In this document: positions 1 through 7,483 of the stretch, piece by piece
Layout: the number at the start of each line of letters is the position of its first letter
Numbering within the stretch: the stretch's first letter is position 1
NCBI GenBank assembly: GCA_030591305.1
Contig: JAUVBI010000086.1
Span: 1-11,471, forward strand
DNA: 11,471 nt
Direction of reading: 5' to 3'
Source: Pseudomonadota bacterium
GTDB taxonomy: Bacteria; Pseudomonadota; Gammaproteobacteria; Pseudomonadales; Halieaceae
Position numbers and translations under genes: made by a program
Notes under the pieces: generated by a model
Seen by the model: only the letters and a program-made list of their open reading frames with translations
Told to the model about the DNA's origin: nothing
Databases searched by the model: none

Positions 1-426
1 CCATACCCGACCGTGCTTGGCATGCGTGAAGCTAACCCGAATAATATTTGCCATCGATGGCCAGCCGGCAGACTTGGCAAATACGGTAAGGAAATAGATG
101 GCAAAAAATGCCGTATTGCTAGACAGGATGCCGAAAATAAATGTTGCTGCGGCAGCACAGGCGATGGAGGCAATAAAAACCTTGCTACCACCCAACTTAT
201 CGGCCAATACACCGTTGGTAAGCTTACCTGTCAGGTTGCCTGCTGTACCCCAACCCAGAATCGCGCCAAACGTGGCCGTATCCAACGCCAAATCCGGGTC
301 CAGTAACATGGCGGGCCCGGCTACACCAACAACGGTTCTGCACAGCATTAGCATCCCATAGCCCAGACACATACTGATGACGATTTGAGCTTCCCAGCGT
401 AAATTCTGACCGCTATGCTCAATCAT
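1..426 (-). CDS. MFS transporter, organophosphate:phosphate antiporter-like (N-terminal part, runs off left edge)
   Basis: This is a 5' part of a gene: 142 codons read from ATG 426-424 leftward without a stop and continue past base 1. The translation begins MIEHSGQNLRWEAQIVISMC and has alternating hydrophobic helices. Between helices 2 and 3 lies an MFS-type loop (NGVLADKLGGSKVF, about residues 71-84). The N-terminus resembles GlpT/UhpT: an LRW motif, then GYGMLMLCR, where Arg30 falls at the place of the phosphate-binding Arg45 of GlpT (GYAAYYLVR). A later GWPSM segment (about 121-125) matches the GWPP region of GlpT. An inner-membrane permease for a phosphorylated or other anionic solute is likely, but the substrate cannot be fixed because the C-terminal half, including the second key arginine of GlpT, lies outside the window. 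It starts 17 nt after the phosphodiesterase stop codon with a good Shine-Dalgarno sequence, so the two genes are probably one operon. MFS membership is fairly sure; the OPA assignment is moderate. Confidence 0.8.
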   Translation of the reverse strand, partial: MIEHSGQNLRWEAQIVISMCLGYGMLMLCRTVVGVAGPAMLLDPDLALDTATFGAILGWGTAGNLTGKLTNGVLADKLGGSKVFIASIACAAAATFIFGILSSNTAFFAIYFLTVFAKSAGWPSMANIIRVSFTHAKHGRVW

Positions 427-434
427 ATTCAAAT

Positions 435-438
435 CCTC
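435..438 (-). promoter_or_regulatory. Ribosome binding site of the MFS gene
   Basis: GAGG on the minus strand lies 8 nt before ATG 426-424, inside the 17-nt gap after the phosphodiesterase stop. It fixes the start of the transporter and supports translation from a shared mRNA. Confidence 0.7.
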
Positions 439-443
439 AAGGC

Positions 444-1295
444 TCAGTTGATGGCAATCACTTCTTCTTCAAATTCTAATTGATCGCCCTTAACGAAAAT
501 TCTTATCAAATGAACTTTCATTGCTTTGTCACCAAAGTTCTCAAAAAAGAGAAACATATTGGAGTCATTAGGTAAATTGTGCGCTGAAAGAGAACCGTTT
601 TTATATTGATTAAAGGCATGCCCGCGATACAGGTCAATAGTTTTCGTCAGCTCCAATTTATGCGTATGGCCACAGAAAACATGCTCGATATTATGCTTTT
701 TTACAAAACCAATGATTCTCCCTGAATTGAAAAGCGGATCATAATCCGTATCCAGAATGGAGTGGTGGTTGAGGAGTATAATTTCATCGTAAGTCTGTTG
801 CTCTATTTGATGCGAAACAGAGCGTATCATTTCCTTATCAACAAAACCGTTATCCTGATAAAGCTCGTTAGTATCAAGACAGACAACCAAGAGCGACTTC
901 CCGTTAATAGAACACATTTCGACAAAATTAATATCGGTAAAGCTCTCTTCAATTCCCGTGGTAGCGTCATCCAGGTAAATTTTTCCTTTGTTGCAGTTTT
1001 CTGGGCTCAGCGGGCGGATAACCTCCATATCATCAATGTACTTGCTAAAAAAATCCCTGGAACGCATATTCCGCTTATCGTGATTTCCTGCAATTGAAAT
1101 AATATTGTTACATTTTATCGATTTTAAAAATTTGCCAGCGGCTTCAAATTCGCTTTCCAGGGCATCGCTGGTGTTATCCCCTGTATTGACCACAATATCA
1201 GCAGAGTAAGAATTTAGTTTTTCCAACAACATTTCATCGTTGCCGGTCCAGTGGCGTGTGCCGAAATGCATGTCGGAAATATGCAATAAGTTCAT
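444..1295 (-). CDS. Calcineurin-like metallophosphoesterase (CpdA/GpdQ-type cytoplasmic phosphodiesterase)
   Basis: The 283-residue protein has all blocks of the binuclear metallophosphoesterase fold: DMH (Asp8, His10), GD (Asp40), GNHD (Asn71, His72), NHH (His177) and GHTH (His210, His212). These residues normally bind two divalent metals and activate water to hydrolyse a phosphodiester or phosphomonoester. Size and motif spacing fit class III cyclic-nucleotide or glycerophosphodiester phosphodiesterases (CpdA, GpdQ). No signal peptide is visible, so it should act in the cytoplasm. An in-frame ATG exists 24 nt upstream at 1319-1317, but it lies inside a terminator stem and would add eight residues ahead of the usual NLLHISDxHFG start, so I chose 1295. 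The ribosome binding site is weak (GGA about 10 nt upstream). The MFS gene follows 17 nt downstream. The gene is visibly AT-richer than argA and ilvD, which may reflect different ancestry. The fold is sure; the substrate is unknown. Confidence 0.88.
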   Translation of the reverse strand: MNLLHISDMHFGTRHWTGNDEMLLEKLNSYSADIVVNTGDNTSDALESEFEAAGKFLKSIKCNNIISIAGNHDKRNMRSRDFFSKYIDDMEVIRPLSPENCNKGKIYLDDATTGIEESFTDINFVEMCSINGKSLLVVCLDTNELYQDNGFVDKEMIRSVSHQIEQQTYDEIILLNHHSILDTDYDPLFNSGRIIGFVKKHNIEHVFCGHTHKLELTKTIDLYRGHAFNQYKNGSLSAHNLPNDSNMFLFFENFGDKAMKVHLIRIFVKGDQLEFEEEVIAIN

Positions 1296-1314
1296 AGTGT
1301 GGGGTCCGTTAACA

Positions 1315-1348
1315 AACAAAACCCCGGTTAAAAAACCGGGGTTTTGTT
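1315..1348. terminator. Rho-independent terminator, 15-bp perfect stem
   Basis: AACAAAACCCCGGTT (1315-1329) and AACCGGGGTTTTGTT (1334-1348) are perfect reverse complements around an AAAA loop. Read on the minus strand, the GC core is followed by TTTTGTTTGTT, so it should end or attenuate the TonB receptor transcript 54 nt after that gene's stop codon. The stem is symmetric and also has a T-rich side on the plus strand, so it could work both ways, although no plus-strand gene ends here. It stands between the receptor and the phosphodiesterase on the same strand and covers the upstream ATG of the latter. Confidence 0.88.
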
Positions 1349-1402
1349 ATCAATCAATTCCAATGGTTGATTATTTTTTGTTTCAATAATTACCCGTTGT
1401 AA

Positions 1403-3934
1403 TTAAAAGCTATACGTAGCCTTCGCATACATAAAGCGCCCATTAGATCCATAGGGGGACGTAGTTGAATACGCACGGCCACTGGAATGCGATGGGTCTC
1501 TAGGACCAAAATCATCTGTAATATTACTCGCGCCTAGTGCGAAGCTAAAGCTTTCATTAAAGTTATAGACAGCTTCAGCATCCAGAATCCAGGCGGCAGG
1601 CGCATTAATCACGTTATCAAGATTGCCACTATTTAAAGACTGGCTCCAAGTACCGTAATAATTGGCTCTGCCCATCAAGCTCCAGCTATCAGCAAAGTAA
1701 TTGAGAGTGAATGCACCTTTGTGTCTGGGTAAAGCCTCTTCCAGACGAAAGATTTTAACCTCGTTAACATTGTCTCCAAATTTATCCACCGTTGTATCTG
1801 TATAGTTATACGCCAGAGTATAGTTCAGCTGGCCACCAAACAGGTCATGTGAATAGTTTGCTACCAGATCAACACCCTCGGTGGTTGTATCAAAGTCATT
1901 GGTAAAGAATTTAACCGAGTTCAAACCAATGGCATCGGTAACGCCCAGATCGGCCAGCTCTTCACGGTCTTGGTCCGTTAGAGTAATAGCAGAAGTCTGG
2001 GTGATTCTGTCGGTTACTTCTATATGAAAGTAGTCAGCGGTGAGGAAGAAACCATTGTCTGCTTCATAAATAAAGCCGAATGCATAGCTCTCTGACTCTT
2101 CTGGAGCCAGCTCTTTGCCGCCAAATCTTACGGAGACTTCATTGGTTGGTGGTAATGTTGCAATATCGACCAATTCATCGCCCAGAAACTGGGTCTGTAC
2201 GCTACGAACATTGCTTTGTCCAATGGTAGGCGCGCGGAATCCCGTGCTCACAGAGCCGCGAAGCTTGATTGAATCAGTTACTTCAAACAGACCGGCAATC
2301 TTCCAGTCAAAGGTGTCACCGAAATCACTGTAATCCTCGTACCGCATTGCGAGTTGACCCAGGAACCTGTCTGTCAGGTCTGCTTCCATATCCACGTAGA
2401 CTGCGGCACTGTGACGATCATTTTCGCCGGCATCTGCCGGCTTGAAGCCAGGGAATCCATTTGAACCGATACTAAAGCCTTGATCGACCAGAGGGCCCAA
2501 AGCCCATGAAGCTTCATCACCAGCGGTAATGGTAAACGTTTCCTCTCTTAATTCAGCACCGTAGGAGACGACCATAAAGTCCAGGTCTTTGGACAAGTCG
2601 GCATTGATAGATACTTCGAACTGCTCGTATCCGCCGGGCGTAAACTCGGTTGGCGTATTCGGACCCAATGATGAGTTGACGGTGTTGCTCATAGCGAAAT
2701 CAGTAGAGTGCAGACCAAAGCCAGCACTGAAGTCATAGCTTGTGCCATCAGCAAAATTACCGCGGGTTCCCGCGTACAGAGACAGGTCTACCACGTCACC
2801 GCCAAAGAAAGGTGTGAAACCGCCAGGGAAACGAAGGTTATGGGCATAGCAACCAGCCGCCTCCAGTGAACCAAGCGCTACTGCATCGGGAGCATCACCA
2901 ACGATAGGAACAACAGGGCAAGCAGAGTTATCTACTGCGCCAGGGGTGAGATCTGCCGTGAGAAGTGTCGGCGTGCCATCTTCAAGTTCCGGCCCTCTGA
3001 ATATGCCGCCTCTGGTATTTGGGTTACGGAAGAAAAAACCACCTTCCACAGTTTTTTCAGACCAGTTGCCGAACATATAGGCTTCGCCATTATTTCCCAA
3101 CTCAATCGCACTGTTGAAAAACAACTTAAAGTCATTCGAAATTTCAGGGGTGCCCCAGACTTGCGCTGCCGGTGTTCTGACTGCGGTATTTCCTGCGTCG
3201 ATAAGAGCCTGGGCATCATCTCTTTGTACGCTTCGGCTGGTGGGGTCCTGTTCACTAAATTCAAAACTGAAATTAACAAAACCGCTGGAAGTTAACGGCA
3301 TACCGATCGTTCCCGCCACACTCAGCTGCTCACCGTCACCTTCTGCATACTCCCCCCCTTTTACTTCAATCCTGCCACCGGAATCCGAATCATTCAGTAT
3401 GAAGTTTATAACCCCTGCAATCGCATCAGAGCCATACTGGGCCGATGCACCATCACGCAGTACTTCAACCCGCTTAATTGCGATAGCGGGAATGGTGGAA
3501 ATGTCGGGGCTTTGAGCGCCGTCGGCGATACCGCCGCCTGAAAAAGCGATAACGGAACCTTTGTGCCTGCGCTTGCCGTTAACCATAATCAATGTAGAGT
3601 CCGGTGACAGGCCGCGCAAGTTTGCAGGTCGCACAACCGTTGCGCCATCTGAAATTGCCTGATCACCTACATTGTAAGAAGGCACTGCTGTTCTTATCAG
3701 GTTGGCCATATCAGTTGAGCCGCTCGCCCTTAATTCATTACTGCTTATAACGTCAACCGGGACGGGTGAGTCGGCGATTGAACGTGGCTTTGACCGAGTA
3801 CCGGTGACTATAAGTTCTTCAAGTACCTGGTTGGCATCTGCTTGTTCTGCTTCTGCTTCTGCAGCAAGTGCAGGAATGGACACCATTGCGACAGCAACGG
3901 CAACGGCTGAACTCATCAATTTCATTTTAAACAT
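1403..3934 (-). CDS. TonB-dependent outer-membrane receptor
   Basis: The 843-residue protein has a signal peptide (positively charged start, hydrophobic core, likely cleavage after Ala24 in PALA-A), then an acidic linker and a TonB-box-like segment EELIVTGTR (39-47). The plug domain covers about 50-180, with LIMVNGKRRH (115-124) and the hallmark RVEVLRDGASAQYGSDAIAG (155-174). The rest is a beta barrel rich in aromatic and Gly/Asn turns, including GFRAPTIGQSN and a NYSHDLFGGQLNYTLAYNY strand pair, ending in KATYSF with the C-terminal Phe typical of outer-membrane proteins. It should carry a scarce large ligand across the outer membrane using TonB-ExbBD energy; those partners are not in the window. 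The NGKRRH plug type belongs to a large family common in marine Gammaproteobacteria and Alphaproteobacteria whose ligands are mostly unknown. The start is fixed by GAGGAA 6 nt before ATG; other ATGs at codons 4 and 7 are less well placed. The family is sure, the substrate is not. Confidence 0.95.
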   Translation of the reverse strand: MFKMKLMSSAVAVAVAMVSIPALAAEAEAEQADANQVLEELIVTGTRSKPRSIADSPVPVDVISSNELRASGSTDMANLIRTAVPSYNVGDQAISDGATVVRPANLRGLSPDSTLIMVNGKRRHKGSVIAFSGGGIADGAQSPDISTIPAIAIKRVEVLRDGASAQYGSDAIAGVINFILNDSDSGGRIEVKGGEYAEGDGEQLSVAGTIGMPLTSSGFVNFSFEFSEQDPTSRSVQRDDAQALIDAGNTAVRTPAAQVWGTPEISNDFKLFFNSAIELGNNGEAYMFGNWSEKTVEGGFFFRNPNTRGGIFRGPELEDGTPTLLTADLTPGAVDNSACPVVPIVGDAPDAVALGSLEAAGCYAHNLRFPGGFTPFFGGDVVDLSLYAGTRGNFADGTSYDFSAGFGLHSTDFAMSNTVNSSLGPNTPTEFTPGGYEQFEVSINADLSKDLDFMVVSYGAELREETFTITAGDEASWALGPLVDQGFSIGSNGFPGFKPADAGENDRHSAAVYVDMEADLTDRFLGQLAMRYEDYSDFGDTFDWKIAGLFEVTDSIKLRGSVSTGFRAPTIGQSNVRSVQTQFLGDELVDIATLPPTNEVSVRFGGKELAPEESESYAFGFIYEADNGFFLTADYFHIEVTDRITQTSAITLTDQDREELADLGVTDAIGLNSVKFFTNDFDTTTEGVDLVANYSHDLFGGQLNYTLAYNYTDTTVDKFGDNVNEVKIFRLEEALPRHKGAFTLNYFADSWSLMGRANYYGTWSQSLNSGNLDNVINAPAAWILDAEAVYNFNESFSFALGASNITDDFGPRDPSHSSGRAYSTTSPYGSNGRFMYAKATYSF

Positions 3935-3940
3935 AAATAC

Positions 3941-3946
3941 TTCCTC
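3941..3946 (-). promoter_or_regulatory. Ribosome binding site of the TonB receptor gene
   Basis: GAGGAA on the minus strand is separated by 6 nt from ATG 3934-3932. This favours that codon over the in-frame ATGs at codons 4 and 7. Confidence 0.75.
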
Positions 3947-4207
3947 GACCTTTATCTATTATTAATAGTCCACAGCAAGTGTTTTTTTGGATATCTAACA
4001 AACCCCTGCCTGACAGTTAGCGCACAATCGACTTGATATTAGCCCCCCAATCCTGCCAATTGCCCACAATATTATGGTAAGCAAGACACTTATGCCAACT
4101 AAATGTTTGAAATTAGGCTCCCACAGGTACGCCTTGTGCATTATTGCCATAAGTATTTTCCTATTATTTGATAAGCTTTTCCTTTTGCCAACATTTTAGG
4201 TAGTAAA

Positions 4208-5515
4208 GTGACAACACCGGGTCGGGACAATATTCGCTGGTTTAGAAATACAGCGCCCTATATTAATGCTCACAGGGGTAAAACCTTTGTCCTGATGCTG
4301 GGTGGTGAACTGGTACAGCACGAAAATTTTGCCCATATTGTTCACGATATTGCCCTGCTCAATAGTCTGGGCATAAAACTGGTATTGATTCACGGCAGCA
4401 GACCCCAAATAGACCAGCGCCTGGCGGGGGCGGGCCTTCAAAGCCATTTCCACAATAAACTGCGGATAACCGATGCCATCGCCATGGAGCATGTAAAAGA
4501 TGCCGCCGGCTCCCTGCGGGCACAATTTGAAGCACTGCTATCTATGGGCCTGCCAAACTCACCCATGCAGGGCGCTCAAATAAAGGTGCGCTCGGGCAAT
4601 TTTGTCACCGCAAAACCGCTGGGTATAGTGGACGGCGTGGACTTTTTCCACACCGGCAAAGTACGCCGTATAGATAGTGCAGGAATCAAGGCACAACTGG
4701 CCGACAATGCCATCGTTCTGCTGTCCCCCCTGGGGTACTCCCCCACCGGTGAAATTTTTAACCTCTCGCTGGAAGATATCGCCGTCCAGTGTGCCGCCGC
4801 CATCGGTGCAGAAAAATTAATGCTGTTTGGCCCTGAGCCGGGCATTACTGGTGGCAATGGCGATCTCCTGCGGCAGTGTGCCGTGGGCGATATTGGCCAG
4901 CTGGGTATCACCGGGCCAGAACAGGCCTCCCTGCTCAACACTGCCAGCCTTGCCTGCGCCGCCGGTGTCCCTCGCTGTCACATCGTCGGCTATCGGGATG
5001 ACTGCGCTCTATTGGAGGAACTGTTTACCCACGACGGCAGTGGCACCCTGGTCGCCAATGATGACTACGAACAGTCCAGGGCGGCGACAATCGATGACGT
5101 AGGCGGGATTATCGAGTTAATCGAGCCACTTGAAGCGCAGGGGATATTGGTAAAACGCTCCCGGGAATTACTCGAAACTGAAATCGCCCACTTTCGCCTG
5201 CTGGAAAGGGACGGCCGGATTCTCGCCTGCGCCGCACTCTACCCCTTTGCCGAAGATAACTGCGGGGAAATCGCCTGTATCGTTTCCCACCCCGATTACC
5301 GGGGAGGCCAGCGCGGCCAGCGCCTGCTCAAAGAGCTTGAACAGAAAGCGCGGCGGCAGGGCCTGACCAAGGTGTTTGTGCTTACCACACAATCGACCCA
5401 CTGGTTTATCGAGCAGGGCTTTAAAGAGGCTGGGCAGGAGGCCCTGCCAGACCAACGGCAGGCTCTTTATAATTTGCAGCGCAACTCAAAGGTCTTTATC
5501 AAGGTCTTAAGCTAA
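4208..5515 (+). CDS. argA: N-acetylglutamate synthase (amino-acid N-acetyltransferase)
   Basis: ArgA transfers the acetyl group of acetyl-CoA to L-glutamate, the first step of the acetylated arginine pathway, in the cytoplasm. The 435-residue product aligns with E. coli ArgA (443) throughout. An amino-acid-kinase-like domain (about 20-285) holds PYINAHRGKTFVLMLGGE near the start, IHGSRPQID (61-69), QGAQIKVRSGNF (121-132) and a CHIVGYRDDCALLEELF segment. A C-terminal GNAT acetyltransferase domain (about 290-430) has HPDYRGGQRGQRLL (361-374) as the acetyl-CoA loop and ends in LYNLQRNSKV. The kinase-like domain of this family usually carries the arginine feedback site. The start is GTG at 4208 with AGG 7 nt upstream; its N-terminus lines up with E. 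coli ArgA, and no better ATG is present. It is divergent from the TonB receptor. I see no convincing ArgR box upstream. ilvD follows after 59 nt on the same strand. Confidence 0.96.
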   Translation: MTTPGRDNIRWFRNTAPYINAHRGKTFVLMLGGELVQHENFAHIVHDIALLNSLGIKLVLIHGSRPQIDQRLAGAGLQSHFHNKLRITDAIAMEHVKDAAGSLRAQFEALLSMGLPNSPMQGAQIKVRSGNFVTAKPLGIVDGVDFFHTGKVRRIDSAGIKAQLADNAIVLLSPLGYSPTGEIFNLSLEDIAVQCAAAIGAEKLMLFGPEPGITGGNGDLLRQCAVGDIGQLGITGPEQASLLNTASLACAAGVPRCHIVGYRDDCALLEELFTHDGSGTLVANDDYEQSRAATIDDVGGIIELIEPLEAQGILVKRSRELLETEIAHFRLLERDGRILACAALYPFAEDNCGEIACIVSHPDYRGGQRGQRLLKELEQKARRQGLTKVFVLTTQSTHWFIEQGFKEAGQEALPDQRQALYNLQRNSKVFIKVLS

Positions 5516-5574
5516 GCGCGAAATTTTGTTATCCTGCACTGCTCATTTGAGCTCCAAGCCACCGGAATACCCCA

Positions 5575-7425
5575 ATGCCTGATTATCGCTCCAAAACCTC
5601 CACCCACGGCCGCAATATGGCCGGCGCCCGCGCCCTGTGGCGCGCCACTGGCATGAAAGACGGGGATTTCGGCAAGCCCATCATCGCCGTGGTCAACTCC
5701 TTCACCCAGTTTGTACCAGGCCACGTCCACCTGAAGGATCTGGGGCAACTGGTTGCACGGGAAATTGAAGCGGCCGGTGGCGTGGCCAAGGAATTCAATA
5801 CCATCGCCGTCGATGACGGCATCGCCATGGGCCACGACGGCATGCTGTATAGCCTGCCCTCCCGGGATATTATTTCCGATTCGGTCGAATACATGGTCAA
5901 TGCTCACTGCGCCGATGCCATGGTGTGCATCTCCAACTGCGACAAGATCACCCCCGGCATGTTGAATGCCGCCATGCGCATCAATATCCCCGTGGTATTT
6001 GTATCCGGCGGCCCCATGGAAGCGGGCAAGACCAAACTGTCCGAGAATAAACTGGACCTGATTGACGCCATGGTTATTGCAGCGGACGACTCCGTCAGCG
6101 ACGAGGATGTCGCCGAGATCGAGCGTTCAGCCTGTCCCACCTGTGGCTCCTGCTCGGGAATGTTTACCGCCAATTCCATGAACTGCTTGACCGAGGCCCT
6201 GGGGCTCAGTCTTCCCGGTAACGGTTCCATGCTTGCCACCCACGCCGACCGGGAGCAATTGTTCCTGCGGGCGGGCCGAACCATCGTCGAGCTGTGCAAA
6301 CGCTACTATGAGGACGATGATGAGTCCGTACTGCCACGCAACATCGGCAACTTCCAGGCCTTTGAAAATGCCATGTGCCTGGATATCGCCATGGGCGGCT
6401 CTACCAACACCATCTTGCATCTGTTGGCCGCGGCCCAGGAGGCGGAAATTGACTTTACCCTGGCTGACATCGACCGCCTGTCCCGCAAGGTACCCCAGTT
6501 ATGTAAAGTTGCCCCCAATACACCAAAATATCACATGGAAGACGTACACCGCGCTGGGGGCGTGATGGGAATTCTGGGTGAGTTGAACCGGGCGGGGCTA
6601 CTGCACAACAACTGCGCGACCATACACACGCCCACCATGGCTGATGCCCTGGCCAAATGGGATATCGTTGTCACCGAAGATGAGGCGGTGCGCAAATTTT
6701 ACAGCGCCGGCCCGGCGGGCATTCCCACCCAAATCGCCTTCAGTCAGGACACTCGCTGGGACACCCTGGATGACGACAGGGAAAACGGTTGTATTCACTC
6801 CCTGGAAAATGCCTTCTCCCTGGAGGGCGGCCTGGCGGTGTTATATGGCAATATCGCCGAGGATGGCTGCGTGGTTAAAACCTCTGGCGTAGACGATGAC
6901 AGCCTGGTGTTTTCCGGCCCGGCCTATATCTGCGAAAGCCAGGACTCTGCAGTGCAGGACATCCTCAACGACAAAGTCAAAGCCGGCGATGTGGTTATCA
7001 TTCGCTACGAGGGCCCAAGAGGCGGCCCGGGTATGCAGGAAATGCTGTATCCCACCAGCTACCTTAAGTCCAAAGGGCTGGGCAAAGCCTGCGCCCTGCT
7101 TACCGACGGGCGCTTTTCCGGTGGCACTTCCGGTTTATCCATAGGCCACGCATCGCCTGAGGCGGCGGCAGGCGGCGCTATCGCGCTGGTTGAAGCCGGG
7201 GACATTATTGAAATAAATATTCCCGAACGCTCCATCAATATGGTAATTAGCGACGACACATTGAGCGCACGACGCACGGCAATGGATGCGCGCGGCAGTG
7301 CAGCGTGGCGGCCCACGGCCCCACGGCCGCGCAAAGTCAGTGCCGCCTTGAAGGTTTACGCAAAAATGGTGACCAGCGCCGACAAGGGCGCGGTCAGGGA
7401 TTTATCGCTGATTGACAGTTTTTGA
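5575..7425 (+). CDS. ilvD: Dihydroxy-acid dehydratase
   Basis: IlvD dehydrates 2,3-dihydroxy-isovalerate and 2,3-dihydroxy-3-methylvalerate to the 2-oxo acids that precede valine/leucine and isoleucine. At 616 residues it equals the E. coli length and is almost collinear with it: [18 protein letters not shown] near the N-terminus, [30 protein letters not shown] (Cys122), [20 protein letters not shown] (187-206) and, near residue 505, [20 protein letters not shown]. The cysteines of SNCDK and CGSC are the conserved iron-sulfur ligands. The FVPGHVHL segment lacks the extra cysteine of [2Fe-2S]-type enzymes, which suggests the oxygen-sensitive [4Fe-4S] E. coli type (inference from known families). 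The start ATG has GGA 9 nt upstream. The 59-nt gap after argA shows no leader peptide of the ilvL kind and no clear promoter, so readthrough from argA is possible. It converges with the sulfatase gene. Confidence 0.97.
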   Translation: MPDYRSKTSTHGRNMAGARALWRATGMKDGDFGKPIIAVVNSFTQFVPGHVHLKDLGQLVAREIEAAGGVAKEFNTIAVDDGIAMGHDGMLYSLPSRDIISDSVEYMVNAHCADAMVCISNCDKITPGMLNAAMRINIPVVFVSGGPMEAGKTKLSENKLDLIDAMVIAADDSVSDEDVAEIERSACPTCGSCSGMFTANSMNCLTEALGLSLPGNGSMLATHADREQLFLRAGRTIVELCKRYYEDDDESVLPRNIGNFQAFENAMCLDIAMGGSTNTILHLLAAAQEAEIDFTLADIDRLSRKVPQLCKVAPNTPKYHMEDVHRAGGVMGILGELNRAGLLHNNCATIHTPTMADALAKWDIVVTEDEAVRKFYSAGPAGIPTQIAFSQDTRWDTLDDDRENGCIHSLENAFSLEGGLAVLYGNIAEDGCVVKTSGVDDDSLVFSGPAYICESQDSAVQDILNDKVKAGDVVIIRYEGPRGGPGMQEMLYPTSYLKSKGLGKACALLTDGRFSGGTSGLSIGHASPEAAAGGAIALVEAGDIIEINIPERSINMVISDDTLSARRTAMDARGSAAWRPTAPRPRKVSAALKVYAKMVTSADKGAVRDLSLIDSF

Positions 7426-7434
7426 ACAGCGGCT

Positions 7435-7483
7435 GAAATCGTTGCGGCGATAACGTAACTACTGTCTGCTCGCCGCCGATTTC
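7435..7483 (+). terminator. Hairpin at the ilvD/sulfatase convergence, probable terminator
   Basis: GAAATCGTTGCGGCGA (7435-7450) pairs with TCGCCGCCGATTTC (7470-7483): 14 base pairs with a TT bulge and a 19-nt loop. ATTTTGT follows on the plus strand, a modest T-run. It starts 9 nt after the ilvD stop codon and its right arm lies in the last sulfatase codons. On the minus strand the stem is not followed by T's, so it mainly suits ilvD. The long loop and short T-run keep confidence moderate. Confidence 0.5.

Noticed and set aside
98..361. Plus-strand open frame of about 87 codons opposite the MFS gene.
   Set aside because: The minus-strand frame encodes a clear membrane transporter; the plus-strand frame is its antisense shadow.
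1352..1372. AATCAA (1352-1357) and TTGATT (1367-1372) inverted repeat next to the main terminator.
   Set aside because: It is a 6-bp AT-only stem with a 9-nt loop, too weak to be a terminator alone; it may simply reflect AT-rich sequence.
2932..3515. Overlapping open frames on both strands inside the TonB receptor gene.
   Set aside because: They lie fully inside a long, well-supported coding region and show no domain or ribosome site.
4144..4172. Possible sigma-70 promoter for argA: TTGCCA (4144-4149), 17-nt spacer, TTTGAT (4167-4172).
   Set aside because: The -35 is 5/6 but the -10 only 4/6 in an AT-rich stretch; by eye this is not enough to call.
3935..4207. Searched the receptor/argA gap for ArgR boxes, Fur boxes, riboswitches or a small gene.
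   Set aside because: No TGAAT-type ArgR palindrome, no Fur-like 19-mer, no stable structured leader and no small open frame with a ribosome site stood out.
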